Part shown: positions 7,125 through 15,769 of the stretch, one piece after another
Layout of the letters: the number at the start of each line of letters is the position of its first letter
Position numbering within the stretch: position 1 is the first letter of the stretch
Assembly (NCBI RefSeq): GCF_049445995.1
Contig: NZ_JBMSDZ010000006.1
Span: 62,001-126,000, forward strand
Reading direction: 5' to 3'
DNA length: 64,000 nt
Source: Dyella_A sp049445995
GTDB lineage: Bacteria > Pseudomonadota > Gammaproteobacteria > Xanthomonadales > Rhodanobacteraceae
The notes under the pieces: generated by a model
Seen by the model: the letters and a program-made list of their open reading frames with translations, nothing else
Told to the model about the DNA's origin: nothing
Database searches by the model: none
Made by a program: the position numbers and the translations under genes

Positions 7125-8504
7125 CTACAGGATCGGATCGAACAGCCGCGCCACGTGCATCGCCACGCGGCGCAGGTAGGGCGCGTCGTCGTACTCGCGC
7201 GCATCGATGGCGCGGCAGCGGGCGAAGTCTTCGCGCAGCATCGCCTCCACGTCGGCGGCGAAGGCCTCGTCCACCGCCAGCGCGGTGATCTCGAAGTTGA
7301 GCCGGAACGAGCGGCTGTCCAGGTTCATGCTGCCGATCGCGGCCGTGTGGTCGTCCACCAGCACCGCCTTCTGGTGCAGGAAGCCAGGCTGGTAGCGGTA
7401 CATGCCGATGCCCCGCTGCAGCGCCTCGTGCGCGTGCAACGTGGAGGCGAGGAACACGCCGTGGTGATCCGGCCGCGCGGGAATCATCACGCGCACGTCC
7501 ACCCCGCGCAGCACCGCCAGCTGCAGGGCCGACAGCACCGCGCTGTCGGGCACGAAATACGGCGTGCTCAGCCACACCCGCTGGCGCGCCGCGTTGATCA
7601 GCGCGGTGAAGCACAGCGAGCCGGTTTCCTGGTCGTCGGCCGGGCCGGTGGTGAGAACCAGCACGCTGGCGGTGCCGTGGTCGGCGATGGCGCCGACGGG
7701 CGGCAGGGTGGTGCCGGTGCTCCAGTACCAGTCCTCGGCGAAAGCCTGGCGCAGGTCGGCCACGGCCGGTCCGCGCAGTTCCAGCTGGGTGTCGCGCCAG
7801 GGCGACAGTGGCGGTCGTCCGCCGAGGTATTCGTCGCCCACGTTGAGCCCGCCGACGAAGCCGCAGGCGTCATCCACCACCACCAGCTTGCGGTGGTTGC
7901 GGAAGTTGAGCTGGAAGCGGTTGCGCCAGCGCCGCCCGGCGAAGGCCTGCACCTGCACACCGCCGCGGCGCAGGGTGTCGACGTAGGCCGGCGGCAGGTC
8001 GTGGCTGCCGATGTTGTCGTACAGCAGGTGCACGCGCACGCCGGCGGCGGCGCGTTGCAGCAGCGCCTGCTGCAGGCGACGGCCCAGCATGTCGTCGTGG
8101 ATGATGAAGAACTGCACCAGCACGTCGCGCTGCGCCCGGGCGATGGCCTCGAACATCGCGTCGAAGGCGGCCTGGCCATTGACCAGCAGGCGCAGCGCAT
8201 GGCCGCGGCGGAACGGCCGGCCGGCCAGCGCGGCCAGTGCGTCGAACCGTACGCAGGCTGGGTGGGCGCCCGCTGCGGCGAGGATGCCGGTGCCTCGCCG
8301 GCGCGGCGTCGGCGAGTAGCCGCGCACGTGGCTCGATCCCAGGTACAGGTAGGACACCAGGGTAACGTAGGGCAGCAGCACCAGGCCCAGCGCCCAGGCC
8401 ATCGCGCCCTGCGGCGTGCGCGCGTGCACCACCGCGTGCATGGCGGCGAGTGTGCCCAGCAGGTGCAGGGCGAGGGCAGTGAGCGCGAGGATGTCGGTCA
8501 GCAT
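7125..8504 (-). CDS. cls: Cardiolipin synthase
   Basis: 459 aa from ATG 8504 (MLTDILALTAL). Condenses two phosphatidylglycerol molecules to cardiolipin and glycerol at the inner membrane. Two N-terminal membrane segments (about 1-22 and 33-56) are followed by two phospholipase D domains. The first HKD motif is NHRKLVVVD with GGLNVGDEY, the second is LHQKAVLVD with GSMNLDSRSF, and both are complete. Length and order match ClsA-type enzymes. An upstream in-frame extension to 8693 is arginine/proline-rich and looks non-coding. It is the only gene on this strand here; the palindrome at 6962-7068 lies beyond its stop. Confidence 0.93.
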   Translation of the reverse strand: MLTDILALTALALHLLGTLAAMHAVVHARTPQGAMAWALGLVLLPYVTLVSYLYLGSSHVRGYSPTPRRRGTGILAAAGAHPACVRFDALAALAGRPFRRGHALRLLVNGQAAFDAMFEAIARAQRDVLVQFFIIHDDMLGRRLQQALLQRAAAGVRVHLLYDNIGSHDLPPAYVDTLRRGGVQVQAFAGRRWRNRFQLNFRNHRKLVVVDDACGFVGGLNVGDEYLGGRPPLSPWRDTQLELRGPAVADLRQAFAEDWYWSTGTTLPPVGAIADHGTASVLVLTTGPADDQETGSLCFTALINAARQRVWLSTPYFVPDSAVLSALQLAVLRGVDVRVMIPARPDHHGVFLASTLHAHEALQRGIGMYRYQPGFLHQKAVLVDDHTAAIGSMNLDSRSFRLNFEITALAVDEAFAADVEAMLREDFARCRAIDAREYDDAPYLRRVAMHVARLFDPIL

Positions 8505-8750
8505 CGCGGCTGGCGGCGCGGAGCATGACGGCGCATGCGCGGGTGGGGCCGGATCTCTTGCATCGAAGTCTCCGCGGTGGCTATGTCGGCGCGCGACGGG
8601 GGCCGCAGCGCGGTGAGATCGCGCGTCGAGTGTCGCCAATCCGCCCGGCAGGCGGCAAGGGTGGACCATGGTCGGCATGCTGGGCGGCGGCATGTTTCGC
8701 TACGCTCGGGCTGTTCAGCGTCGTCGTTCGGGGCCGTCATGGGAGCCGAC

Positions 8751-8815
8751 AGCCGGAGCCGTCAGCCGGGGCCTCCAGCCGGAGCCTCCAGCCGGAGCCG
8801 TCAGCCGGGGCGTCC
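8751..8815. repeat. Five tandem 13-bp repeats
   Basis: Units at 8751, 8764, 8777, 8790 and 8803, each AGCCGG(A/G)GCC(G/T)(T/C)C-like, differing at one to three positions. They lie 36 nt before the alcohol dehydrogenase start, inside the 347-bp non-coding gap 8505-8851 between divergent cls and the dehydrogenase gene. Apart from this repeat and a plausible CAGGAG ribosome binding site at about 8840, I see nothing in that gap. Confidence 0.85.
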
Positions 8816-8851
8816 CACCATGCCTGCCTTCCCCTTTCCCCAGGAGTTGCC

Positions 8852-9862
8852 ATGAAAGCCGTTGCCTACCGCCAGTCGCTGCCCATCGACGATCCGCACA
8901 GCCTGCTCGACGCGACCCTGCCCGAACCGCCGGCACCGACCGGACGCGACCTGCGGGTGCGCGTGCAGGCGGTGTCGGTCAATCCGGTGGACACCAAGAT
9001 CCGCCGCAACGTGGACCCCGCCGGCGCCGACAAGGTGCTGGGCTGGGACGCCGCCGGCACGGTGGAGGCGGTCGGTCCCGAGGCCACGCTGTTCAGGCCG
9101 GGCGACGCGGTGTTCTACGCCGGCGCGATCGACCGCGCCGGCAGCAACGCCGAGCTGCAACTGGTGGACGAGCGCATCGTGGGGCGCAAGCCGGCCTCGC
9201 TGGATTTCGCGCAGGCCGCCGCGCTGCCGCTGACCGCGATCACCGCGTGGGAGCTGCTGTTCGACCGGCTCGGCGTGGCGCGCGGCGACCAGCACAAGAC
9301 CTTGCTGGTGGTCGGCGCGGCCGGCGGCGTGGGCTCGATGGCGGTGCAGATCGCGCGCAAGCTCACCGGGCTCACCGTGATCGGTACCGCCTCGCGCCCC
9401 GAGACGCAGGCCTGGGTGCGCCAGCTTGGCGCGCATCACGTGGTCGATCATCGTGCCGGCCTGCTGGAACCGGTGCGTGCGGTGGCGCCGGACGGCGTGG
9501 ACTACGTGATGAGCCTGACCCACACCGAGCAGCACTACGAGGCGCTGGTGGAGCTGCTCAACCCGCAGGGCAGGCTCGGCCTGATCGACGACCCGGCCAC
9601 GCCGATCGACATCCGCGCGATGAAGCGCAAGAGCATCTCGCTGCACTGGGAGTTCATGTACACGCGCTCGCTGTTCCACACGCACGACATGCTGGCCCAG
9701 CACCGCATCCTCGACGAGCTGGCCGACCTCATCGACGCCGGTGCGCTGCGTGGCACCATGCGCGAGCACTACGGCACGATCAACGCCGCCAACCTGCGCC
9801 GCGCCCATGCGCAGCTGGAGAGCGGCAGCACCATCGGCAAGATCGTGCTGGAAGGATTCTGA
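8852..9862 (+). CDS. Zinc-type alcohol dehydrogenase-like / quinone oxidoreductase family protein
   Basis: 336 aa, medium-chain dehydrogenase/reductase superfamily. The start ATG 8852 (MKAVAYRQSLP) is preceded by CAGGAGTTGC. N-terminal GroES-like domain with VNPVDTKIRR and LGWDAAGTVEAVG; Rossmann domain with VVGAAGGVGSMAVQIAR, typical for NADPH binding. No catalytic or structural zinc cysteines are visible, so it belongs with the zinc-independent quinone reductase-like group in spite of the family name. The natural substrate is unknown. A strong GC hairpin follows at 9929. Confidence 0.88.
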   Translation: MKAVAYRQSLPIDDPHSLLDATLPEPPAPTGRDLRVRVQAVSVNPVDTKIRRNVDPAGADKVLGWDAAGTVEAVGPEATLFRPGDAVFYAGAIDRAGSNAELQLVDERIVGRKPASLDFAQAAALPLTAITAWELLFDRLGVARGDQHKTLLVVGAAGGVGSMAVQIARKLTGLTVIGTASRPETQAWVRQLGAHHVVDHRAGLLEPVRAVAPDGVDYVMSLTHTEQHYEALVELLNPQGRLGLIDDPATPIDIRAMKRKSISLHWEFMYTRSLFHTHDMLAQHRILDELADLIDAGALRGTMREHYGTINAANLRRAHAQLESGSTIGKIVLEGF

Positions 9863-9928
9863 GCCGGTGGTGCGGGCGGCGCGCGGATCGCATCCGGCAC
9901 CGGCGGTCACCGCCCGCTGAAGCCATGA

Positions 9929-9959
9929 CGCCCCGGCCGGCCCTGGGTCGGCCGGGGCG
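9929..9959. terminator. Hairpin between convergent dehydrogenase and tonB-like gene
   Basis: 10-bp stem CGCCCCGGCC / GGCCGGGGCG with an 11-nt loop, placed between the stop of the plus-strand gene (9862) and that of the minus-strand gene (9965). It has no long T-run on either side. The placement suggests a shared bidirectional terminator. Confidence 0.5.
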
Positions 9960-9964
9960 ACGAT

Positions 9965-10627
9965 TCAACCGCCGCGCAGCTGGAACGTCACCGGCACGCG
10001 CGCCCAGGCCTGCACCGCACGCCCGTCCACCATCGCCGGCTGGAACGACCAGCCCGAGAGCACCTGGCTACGTGCGCTGCGATCGAGCAGCGGATAGCCG
10101 CTGCTGCGCTCCACCTGCACGTCGACCGGCTGGCCGCTCTCATCCACCAGCACGCGCAGCAGCACGGTGCCGTGCATGCGCTGGCGCATCGCCGTGGCCG
10201 GGTAGTCCAGCGGCGCCCGTCGGTAGGCGAGGCTGGCCTCCACCGGTGCCGCGCCCACCGACGATGACGGGGGAGCGAGCGTGGGCGTGCTCACCGGCGG
10301 CGCGGCGATATTGCCGTCGTCCACCGCCGCCACGACGGGCGGCGCCACCGGCGCGGGTTTCACCCGGGTCACCGGCGTGGGGGTCGGGGCGGGCAGCGGC
10401 TTGACGTCCAGCAGCGGCGGCGCGGGCGGCGGTGGCGGCTGCTTCTCGATGATGCGCACGGTGGGAACGGGCGCCGGCCTGGACGGCACGTCCGCTAGCC
10501 GCGGTGGCAGCGGCCGCAGGGCGGCGACGAGGATGACGAGGTTGAGGGCCATCGCCGCACTCAGGGCGGCGATGCGCACCTGGTCGGGATGGGGACGACG
10601 AACACCAGCCAGGCTTGCGGACGACAT
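9965..10627 (-). CDS. TonB-family energy transducer
   Basis: 220 aa. Couples the inner-membrane proton motive force to outer-membrane receptors. Layout: short cytoplasmic start, one membrane anchor (about 18-40, MALNLVILVAAL), a proline-rich periplasmic spacer (about 45-120 with PPPPPAPP and APTPTP), and a C-terminal TonB domain starting near YPATAMRQRMHGTVLLRVLV and ending WARVPVTFQLRGG. No exbB/exbD is adjacent, so it is probably one of several TonB paralogues. The 299-bp non-coding gap upstream (10628-10926) is shared with a divergent gene; I see no clear operator there. Confidence 0.88.
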   Translation of the reverse strand: MSSASLAGVRRPHPDQVRIAALSAAMALNLVILVAALRPLPPRLADVPSRPAPVPTVRIIEKQPPPPPAPPLLDVKPLPAPTPTPVTRVKPAPVAPPVVAAVDDGNIAAPPVSTPTLAPPSSSVGAAPVEASLAYRRAPLDYPATAMRQRMHGTVLLRVLVDESGQPVDVQVERSSGYPLLDRSARSQVLSGWSFQPAMVDGRAVQAWARVPVTFQLRGG

Positions 10628-10926
10628 GGGCGACCTCCTGACAATCGACGTGGGTTGTGGCGCCGCCGCGCTGCGGGGAAGCAGTGGGGATCGCGGAGGT
10701 GCAGCTGCAGCCTATGCCGGAAGTCATGGGTCGGGCAAGCGGACGTCTGGATGGCCAAAAGTTACCCGTGAAACCTTTGGGTCGGGGCCGATCGCCGGCG
10801 AGCCACGACGATCGGCCGGCGCGTGGTACCGACACGCGACCTGCGCAGCGTTGCACCCGATTCATCCGCCGCGCGCACAATGGGCCGATCCGGCCACGAG
10901 CCGGCCACTCGACGCGGGGAAAGATC

Positions 10927-11358
10927 ATGGGTATTCGCACATTCGCGGTGGCGTGCGCGCTGCTGCTGGGCATGGCGGTCGCGCCGGCGGCGCGGGCGCG
11001 CGAGCTGTCCTGCAAGATGACGTTCCAGCTCTCGGGCTGGTCGGTGTTCTACAAGACCGCCACCGGCAGCGGCACGGTAACCTGCAGCAACGGCCAGAGC
11101 ATGCACGTGCGGCTGCGCGCCAAGGGCGGCGGGCTGACCTTCGGCAAGATTGCCATCGACCACGGCATCGGCAAGTTCACCGGGGTCGACAGCATCGCCG
11201 ACATCAAGGGCCACTACGCCAACGCCGAGGCGCACGCGGGGGCGGAGAAGTCCGCCGATGCGCAGGTGGTGACCAAGGGCAGCGTGTCGCTGGCGCTCAG
11301 CGGCAAGGGCCGCGGCTGGAATCTGGGCATCGCCTTCGGCGCCTTCATCATCGAGTGA
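10927..11358 (+). CDS. Secreted hypothetical protein with glycine-rich C-terminus
   Basis: 143 aa. ATG 10927 gives a clean Sec signal peptide (about 1-24, cleavage after AARA). The mature part begins RELSCKMTFQLSGW, with two cysteines (SCK and VTCSNG) that could form a disulfide, and ends in short hydrophobic strands (SVSLALSGKGRGWNLGIAFGAFIIE) suggestive of a beta-sheet or lipid-contacting protein. I do not recognise the family. It is a single gene; a GC hairpin (about 11367-11392) follows the stop. Confidence 0.7.
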   Translation: MGIRTFAVACALLLGMAVAPAARARELSCKMTFQLSGWSVFYKTATGSGTVTCSNGQSMHVRLRAKGGGLTFGKIAIDHGIGKFTGVDSIADIKGHYANAEAHAGAEKSADAQVVTKGSVSLALSGKGRGWNLGIAFGAFIIE

Positions 11359-11483
11359 CGCGCGCCCGGCGGCGGAGCGTGCGCCGCCGCCGGATTTCCA
11401 TGCGTGGCGGTATGCAGGGCAGGGGCGCCGCGCTATGGTGCAGTGCATGATAGGCCGCCATCGCGGCCCGGCGGAGAACCCAC

Positions 11484-12149
11484 GTGACCACCCTGAGAAT
11501 CGCGCCCGCGCCACGCTATGCATTCGGCGACGAGCTGGCCAGCAGCATCGTGCACGGCATCGGCATCGTGCTCAGCATCGGCGGGCTGGTCGCGCTGGTA
11601 ACGCTGTCGGCGATGCATGGCACGGCCCGCGACGTGGTGGCCAGCGCGGTGTTCGGCGCCACGCTGGTGCTGCTGTACACCGCCTCCACCCTCTACCACG
11701 CGGTGCCGGTGGCCCGGGCCAAGCCGGTGCTGCGCACGCTCGACCACATCGCGATCTACCTGTTGATCGCCGGCACCTACACCCCGTTCACCCTGATCGC
11801 CCTGCCGGGACGCTGGGGCTGGAGCCTGTTCGCCGCGGTGTGGACGCTGGCCGCGCTGGGCAGCGCGCTGGAGTTCGGCGCGCTCAGGCGCTATCGCAAG
11901 CTGTCGGTGCTGCTGTACATCGGCATGGGCTGGATCGGCATGATCGCGTTCAAGCCGCTGATGGCGCACCTGCAGACCGGCGGCATGCTGCTGCTGATCG
12001 CCGGCGGCCTGGCCTATACGCTGGGCGTACCGTTCTACCTGTGGCGGCGGCTGCCGTATCACCACTCGGTGTGGCACGGCTTCGTGCTCGCCGGCAGCGT
12101 GCTGCACTACCTCGCGGTGCTGCTCTACGTGATTCCCGGCGCCGGCTGA
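11484..12149 (+). CDS. trhA: Hemolysin III family membrane protein
   Basis: 221 aa, GTG start at 11484. Seven predicted membrane helices of the PAQR/HlyIII fold. The conserved metal-site residues are visible: LYTASTLYHA, LDHIAIYLLIAGTYTP and the C-terminal HHSVWHGFVLAGSVLHY. Bacterial members such as E. coli YqfA/TrhA are involved in membrane lipid/energy homeostasis rather than cytolysis, so the hemolysin name is historical. It is convergent with the DUF456 gene, whose stop is 4 nt away. Confidence 0.9.
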   Translation: MTTLRIAPAPRYAFGDELASSIVHGIGIVLSIGGLVALVTLSAMHGTARDVVASAVFGATLVLLYTASTLYHAVPVARAKPVLRTLDHIAIYLLIAGTYTPFTLIALPGRWGWSLFAAVWTLAALGSALEFGALRRYRKLSVLLYIGMGWIGMIAFKPLMAHLQTGGMLLLIAGGLAYTLGVPFYLWRRLPYHHSVWHGFVLAGSVLHYLAVLLYVIPGAG

Positions 12150-12153
12150 GTCG

Positions 12154-12648
12154 TCAGCCCAGCAGCATCCCCAGCGCGAACAAGCCGAGCATGGCGAACG
12201 ACACCGCCAGCTTGAACAGCGTGCCGAACAACAGGCCCAGCCAGGCGCTGACGCCCACGTGCGTCGAGCGCAGCACGCTGTTGCCGGCCAGCAGTTCGCC
12301 GGCGAGCGCACCCACGAACGGCCCCAGCAGCAAACCGGGGACGCCGAGGAAGAGGCCAGCAAAGGTGCCCAGCGTGGCGCCCCACAGCGCCTGCCGGCTC
12401 GCGCCGACGCGCTTGGCGCCCAGCGCGCCGGCCACGAAGTCGATGACCACCCCGGCCGCGCCCAGCAGTCCGATGCCGACCAGCCACCACGTTCCCAGGT
12501 GCCGGTAACCGTCCACCGCCGCGGCCAGCCAGATACCGCCGAACAGCATCGGGATGCCCGGCAGCGCCGGCAGCAGCGCCCCGGCCAGCCCGCCGAGCAT
12601 CAGCACGGCGGCGAGGAGGTAGAGGAAGAGCTCGAGCATGGGTGGCAT
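12154..12648 (-). CDS. DUF456 family membrane protein
   Basis: 164 aa from ATG 12648 (MPPMLELF); ATG 12639 is an alternative three codons in. Four to five hydrophobic segments rich in Gly/Ala (LLPALPGIPMLFGGIW, VVIDFVAGALGAKRVGAS, LGVPGLLLGPFVGALAGEL) match the DUF456 pattern of two repeated glycine-rich hairpins. Function unknown. It follows fpr on the same strand after 63 nt, so the two may be cotranscribed. Confidence 0.85.
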   Translation of the reverse strand: MPPMLELFLYLLAAVLMLGGLAGALLPALPGIPMLFGGIWLAAAVDGYRHLGTWWLVGIGLLGAAGVVIDFVAGALGAKRVGASRQALWGATLGTFAGLFLGVPGLLLGPFVGALAGELLAGNSVLRSTHVGVSAWLGLLFGTLFKLAVSFAMLGLFALGMLLG

Positions 12649-12711
12649 TTCGGATCGACGGGATGATTACCGTACACGCCGCCGCCCGCGCCGTCAGGCA
12701 CGGTGCGCGCC

Positions 12712-13488
12712 CTACTTCTCGACGAAGGCGCGCTCGATCACGTAGTCGCCCGGCTCGCGCGTGCGCGGCGAGGCGTGGAAGCCGCGGCCGTCGAGCAGGG
12801 CGCACAGGTCGTCCAGCATGGCCGGGCCGCCGCACAGCATCACGCGGTCGGTGGCGGGGTTGAGCGGCGGCAGGCCGAGTGTGGCGCTCATCTGGCCGTC
12901 GACGATGGCGTCGGTGATGCGGCCCTGGTTGCGGAACGCGTCGCGGGTGACGCTGGGGTAGTAGATGAGCTTCTCGCGCACTAGCTCGCCCAGGTATTCG
13001 TGTTGCGGCAACTCGTGCTGCAGATAGTCGGCGTAGGCGAGGTCGCTGACGTGGCGCACGCCGTGGGCGAGCACGATCTTGTCGAAGCGCTCGTAGGTTT
13101 CCGGGTCGCGGATGATGCTCAGGAACGGCGCCAGCCCGGTGCCGGTGCCAAGCAGGTAGAGGTGCTTGCCGGGCTTGAGGTCGTTGAGCACCAGCGTGCC
13201 GGTGGGCTTGCGGCTGACGATCACCGGGTCGCCGGGCTTGAGGTGCTGCAGGCGCGAGGTGAGCGGGCCGTTCGGCACCTTGATCGAGAAGAACTCCAGG
13301 TGCTCTTCCCAGCGCGCGCTGGCGATGGAATACGCGCGCATCAGCGGGCGGCCGTCCACTTCCAGCCCGATCATCACAAAGTGCCCGCTCTCGAAGCGCA
13401 AGCCGGGGTCGCGCGTGGTGCGGAAGCTGAAGAGCGTGTCGTTCCAGTGATGCACGTCGATCACGTGCTCGGTCGCCAATGCCACCAT
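12712..13488 (-). CDS. fpr: Ferredoxin--NADP(+) reductase
   Basis: 258 aa, the usual bacterial Fpr length. Flavoenzyme transferring electrons between NADPH and ferredoxin/flavodoxin; it supports Fe-S cluster and oxidative-stress functions. Motifs: RAYSIAS (FAD binding, about residue 50), GPLTSRLQ, GTGTGLAPFLSIIRDPE (NADP site), VMLCGGPAMLDD, and the short C-terminal tail ERAFVEK characteristic of the Fpr subclass lacking the plant-type aromatic end. ATG 13488 (MVALATEHV) is chosen because the upstream frame, though open to 14667, is the antisense of dusA. Confidence 0.93.
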   Translation of the reverse strand: MVALATEHVIDVHHWNDTLFSFRTTRDPGLRFESGHFVMIGLEVDGRPLMRAYSIASARWEEHLEFFSIKVPNGPLTSRLQHLKPGDPVIVSRKPTGTLVLNDLKPGKHLYLLGTGTGLAPFLSIIRDPETYERFDKIVLAHGVRHVSDLAYADYLQHELPQHEYLGELVREKLIYYPSVTRDAFRNQGRITDAIVDGQMSATLGLPPLNPATDRVMLCGGPAMLDDLCALLDGRGFHASPRTREPGDYVIERAFVEK

Positions 13489-13644
13489 GGTTGATACCGT
13501 TCGAATGGGAGGAGCCGGCGGGGAGGCCGGACGCGCGGTGGCGCAGGATGCGCGGTCGCCGCGAGGATCGGAAGTCAGCATGGCATTATGCCATCGGCGG
13601 CCATGCTGGCCCAGGCCGGGACGGTCGCCCCGTACAATGCGCGG

Positions 13645-14664
13645 ATGACTGCTGCTCCCGCTCCCCTTACGGCTGATTCGACCGATGCGCTCTGGCGCGT
13701 CTGCGTCGCGCCGATGATGGACTGGACCGACCGCCATTGCCGCTATTTCCATCGGCTGCTGTCGCCGCGGGCGCGGCTTTATACGGAAATGGTCACCAGC
13801 GCGGCGCTGGTGCGCGGCGGTCAGCTGCGCCTGCTCGAGCACAGCCAGCAGGAGCATCCGGTGGCGCTGCAACTGGGCGGCAGCGATCCGGTGGAACTGG
13901 CGCGCGCGGCGGTGCTCGGCGCGCAGGCCGGCTACGACGAGATCAACCTCAACGTCGGCTGCCCGTCCGACCGGGTGCAGTCGGGCCGCTTCGGCGCCTG
14001 CCTGATGCTGGAACCGGCGCTGGTCGGGCAGTGCGTACGGGCGATGCGCGAGGCAGTGGCGGCGGCTGGCTTCGCGATTCCGGTGACGGTGAAGTGCCGC
14101 ATCGGCGTCGACGACCAGGACGACTACACCGACCTGCAGCGCTTCACCGAGACGATGCTCGCCGCCGGCGTCAGCGTGCTGGTGGTGCACGCGCGCAAGG
14201 CCTGGCTGCAGGGCCTGAGCCCCAGGGATAACCGCGAGATCCCGCCGCTGGACTACGGGCGCGTGTACCGGCTCAAGCGCGAGTTCGACCCGCTCACGGT
14301 GGTGATCAATGGCGGCATCACCTCGGTGGACGAGGTGCGCGCGCATCTGTCGCAGGTGGACGGGGTGATGCTCGGCCGCGCCGCCTATCACGATCCCTAC
14401 CTGCTGGCGCAGGTCGAGTCGGCGCTGTATGGCGAGCCGCTGCCCCCGCGCGAGGCGGTGCTGGCGCACCTGCGTCCCTACGTCGAGGCCGAGCTGGCCC
14501 GCGGCACCGCGATCAAGCACATCACCCGGCACCTGCTCGGGCTCTACCAGGGACAGCCCGGCGCACGCAGTTTCCGCCGCGTGCTGAGCGAGGGCGCGCA
14601 CCGGCCGCAGGCCGGCTGGAGCCTGCTGGAGCAGGCGCTCGACCCGGTGCGCGTCGCGGCATGA
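13645..14664 (+). CDS. dusA: tRNA-dihydrouridine(20/20a) synthase
   Basis: 339 aa. FMN/NADPH enzyme that reduces U20/U20a in the D-loop of tRNA. Features: CVAPMMDWTDRHCRYFHR near the start (typical of DusA rather than DusB/C), TEMVTS, NLNVGCPSDRVQ with the catalytic cysteine of the GCP motif, GRFGACLM, VHARKAWLQGLSP and a C-terminal helical domain. Start ATG 13645; upstream in-frame codons are not conserved-looking. It is divergent from fpr. A second synthase, dusB, is at 39312. Confidence 0.95.
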   Translation: MTAAPAPLTADSTDALWRVCVAPMMDWTDRHCRYFHRLLSPRARLYTEMVTSAALVRGGQLRLLEHSQQEHPVALQLGGSDPVELARAAVLGAQAGYDEINLNVGCPSDRVQSGRFGACLMLEPALVGQCVRAMREAVAAAGFAIPVTVKCRIGVDDQDDYTDLQRFTETMLAAGVSVLVVHARKAWLQGLSPRDNREIPPLDYGRVYRLKREFDPLTVVINGGITSVDEVRAHLSQVDGVMLGRAAYHDPYLLAQVESALYGEPLPPREAVLAHLRPYVEAELARGTAIKHITRHLLGLYQGQPGARSFRRVLSEGAHRPQAGWSLLEQALDPVRVAA

Positions 14665-14753
14665 CAAGCTGCCGTGTTCGGGCCACTATTCAGCCCGGGC
14701 GCCTTAACCTCGCAGTATGCCGGGTTCCCCGCCGGCGGTCGGATCACGAACGC

Positions 14754-15077
14754 ATGACATCCAAGACGCTTATCCTGTCGCGCCTGCTGGTCGCGTCTTC
14801 GCTGATGGCGGCGGCCACGCCGCTGTGGGCGCGGCAGGCATCCGGCCTGAGCCTGGACCAGGCGGTCGAGAAGGTGCAGCACGATACGGGGGGTAGGGTG
14901 CTTTCGGCGGATCGGCGCGAGTTCGGACGCAAGACCGAATACCGCATCAAGGTGCTCACGCCCGACGGGCACGTGCGCACGCTGGCCATCCCTGCCGATC
15001 CGGACAAGCGTCCGGCACCGGCCCAGTCAACCAAGAATCCGGCCGACAACGGCTGGGGCAACAAGGAGAAACACTGA
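14754..15077 (+). CDS. Secreted PepSY-domain protein upstream of phoP
   Basis: 107 aa with a signal peptide (about 1-24, LLVASSLMAAATPLWA) and one PepSY-like unit (LSLDQAVEKVQHDTGGRVLSA ... YRIKVLTPDGHVRTLAI). The C-terminus is hydrophilic. Its TGA overlaps the phoP ATG by one base (TGATG at 15075-15079), so the two are almost certainly translationally coupled. PepSY domains are often inhibitors or sensors in the periplasm, so this protein could feed information to the PhoQ sensor domain; that role is inference. Confidence 0.88.
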   Translation: MTSKTLILSRLLVASSLMAAATPLWARQASGLSLDQAVEKVQHDTGGRVLSADRREFGRKTEYRIKVLTPDGHVRTLAIPADPDKRPAPAQSTKNPADNGWGNKEKH

Positions 15078-15769
15078 TGCGCATCCTTTTGGTGGAGGAC
15101 GAGGCGCCGCTGCGCGAGACGCTCGCCGCGCGGCTGAAGCGCGACGGCTTCGCCGTCGACGCGGCGCAGGACGGCGAGGAGGGCATGTACCTGGGCCGCG
15201 AGGTGCCGTTCGACCTGGCGATCATCGACCTGGGCCTGCCCAAGATGTCCGGCATGGACCTGATCAAGTCGCTGCGCGAGGCCGGCCAGCGCTATCCCAT
15301 CCTCATCCTCACCGCCCGCGGCGGCTGGCAGGACAAGGTGGAAGGCCTCAAGCACGGCGCCGATGACTACCTGGTCAAGCCGTTCCACGTCGAGGAACTG
15401 CTGGCGCGCATCAACGCGCTGGTGCGTCGCGCCAGCGGCTGGTCCAAGCCGGTGCTGGCGTGCGGGCCGATCAAGCTCGACACCACCGCGCAGACGGTGT
15501 CGGTGGAGGGCAAGCTGGTCGACCTCACCAGCTACGAGTACAAGGTGCTCGAATACCTGATGCTGCACGCCGGCGAGCTGGTGTCCAAGGCCGACCTGAC
15601 CGAGCACATCTACCAGCAGGACTTCGACCGCGATTCCAACGTGCTCGAAGTATTCATCGGCCGCCTGCGCCGCAAGCTCGACCCCGAAAGCACCATCAAG
15701 CCCATCGAGACCGTGCGTGGACGCGGATACCGCTTTGCCATCCCCCGCAGCGACGGCGACGAAGACTGA
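15077..15769 (+). CDS. phoP: Two-component response regulator PhoP
   Basis: 230 aa OmpR/PhoB-type regulator. Receiver domain 1-115 with acidic pocket E7-D8, phosphoacceptor D51 in IIDLGLPKMSG, the TAR motif and K in LVKPFHVEELLAR. Winged-helix DNA-binding domain follows, with LTSYEYKVLEYLMLHAGELVS and the recognition helix FDRDSNVLEVFIGRLRRKLDP. The sequence resembles xanthomonad PhoP, which responds with PhoQ to divalent cations and antimicrobial peptides. Second gene of the PepSY-phoP-phoQ operon. A ribosome binding site (AAGGAGAAA) lies inside the end of the PepSY gene. Confidence 0.93.
   Translation: MRILLVEDEAPLRETLAARLKRDGFAVDAAQDGEEGMYLGREVPFDLAIIDLGLPKMSGMDLIKSLREAGQRYPILILTARGGWQDKVEGLKHGADDYLVKPFHVEELLARINALVRRASGWSKPVLACGPIKLDTTAQTVSVEGKLVDLTSYEYKVLEYLMLHAGELVSKADLTEHIYQQDFDRDSNVLEVFIGRLRRKLDPESTIKPIETVRGRGYRFAIPRSDGDED

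Noticed and set aside
8498..8740. 80-codon minus-strand ORF upstream of cls
   Set aside because: Arg/Pro/Ala-rich with no motif, and overlaps the cls start in another frame.
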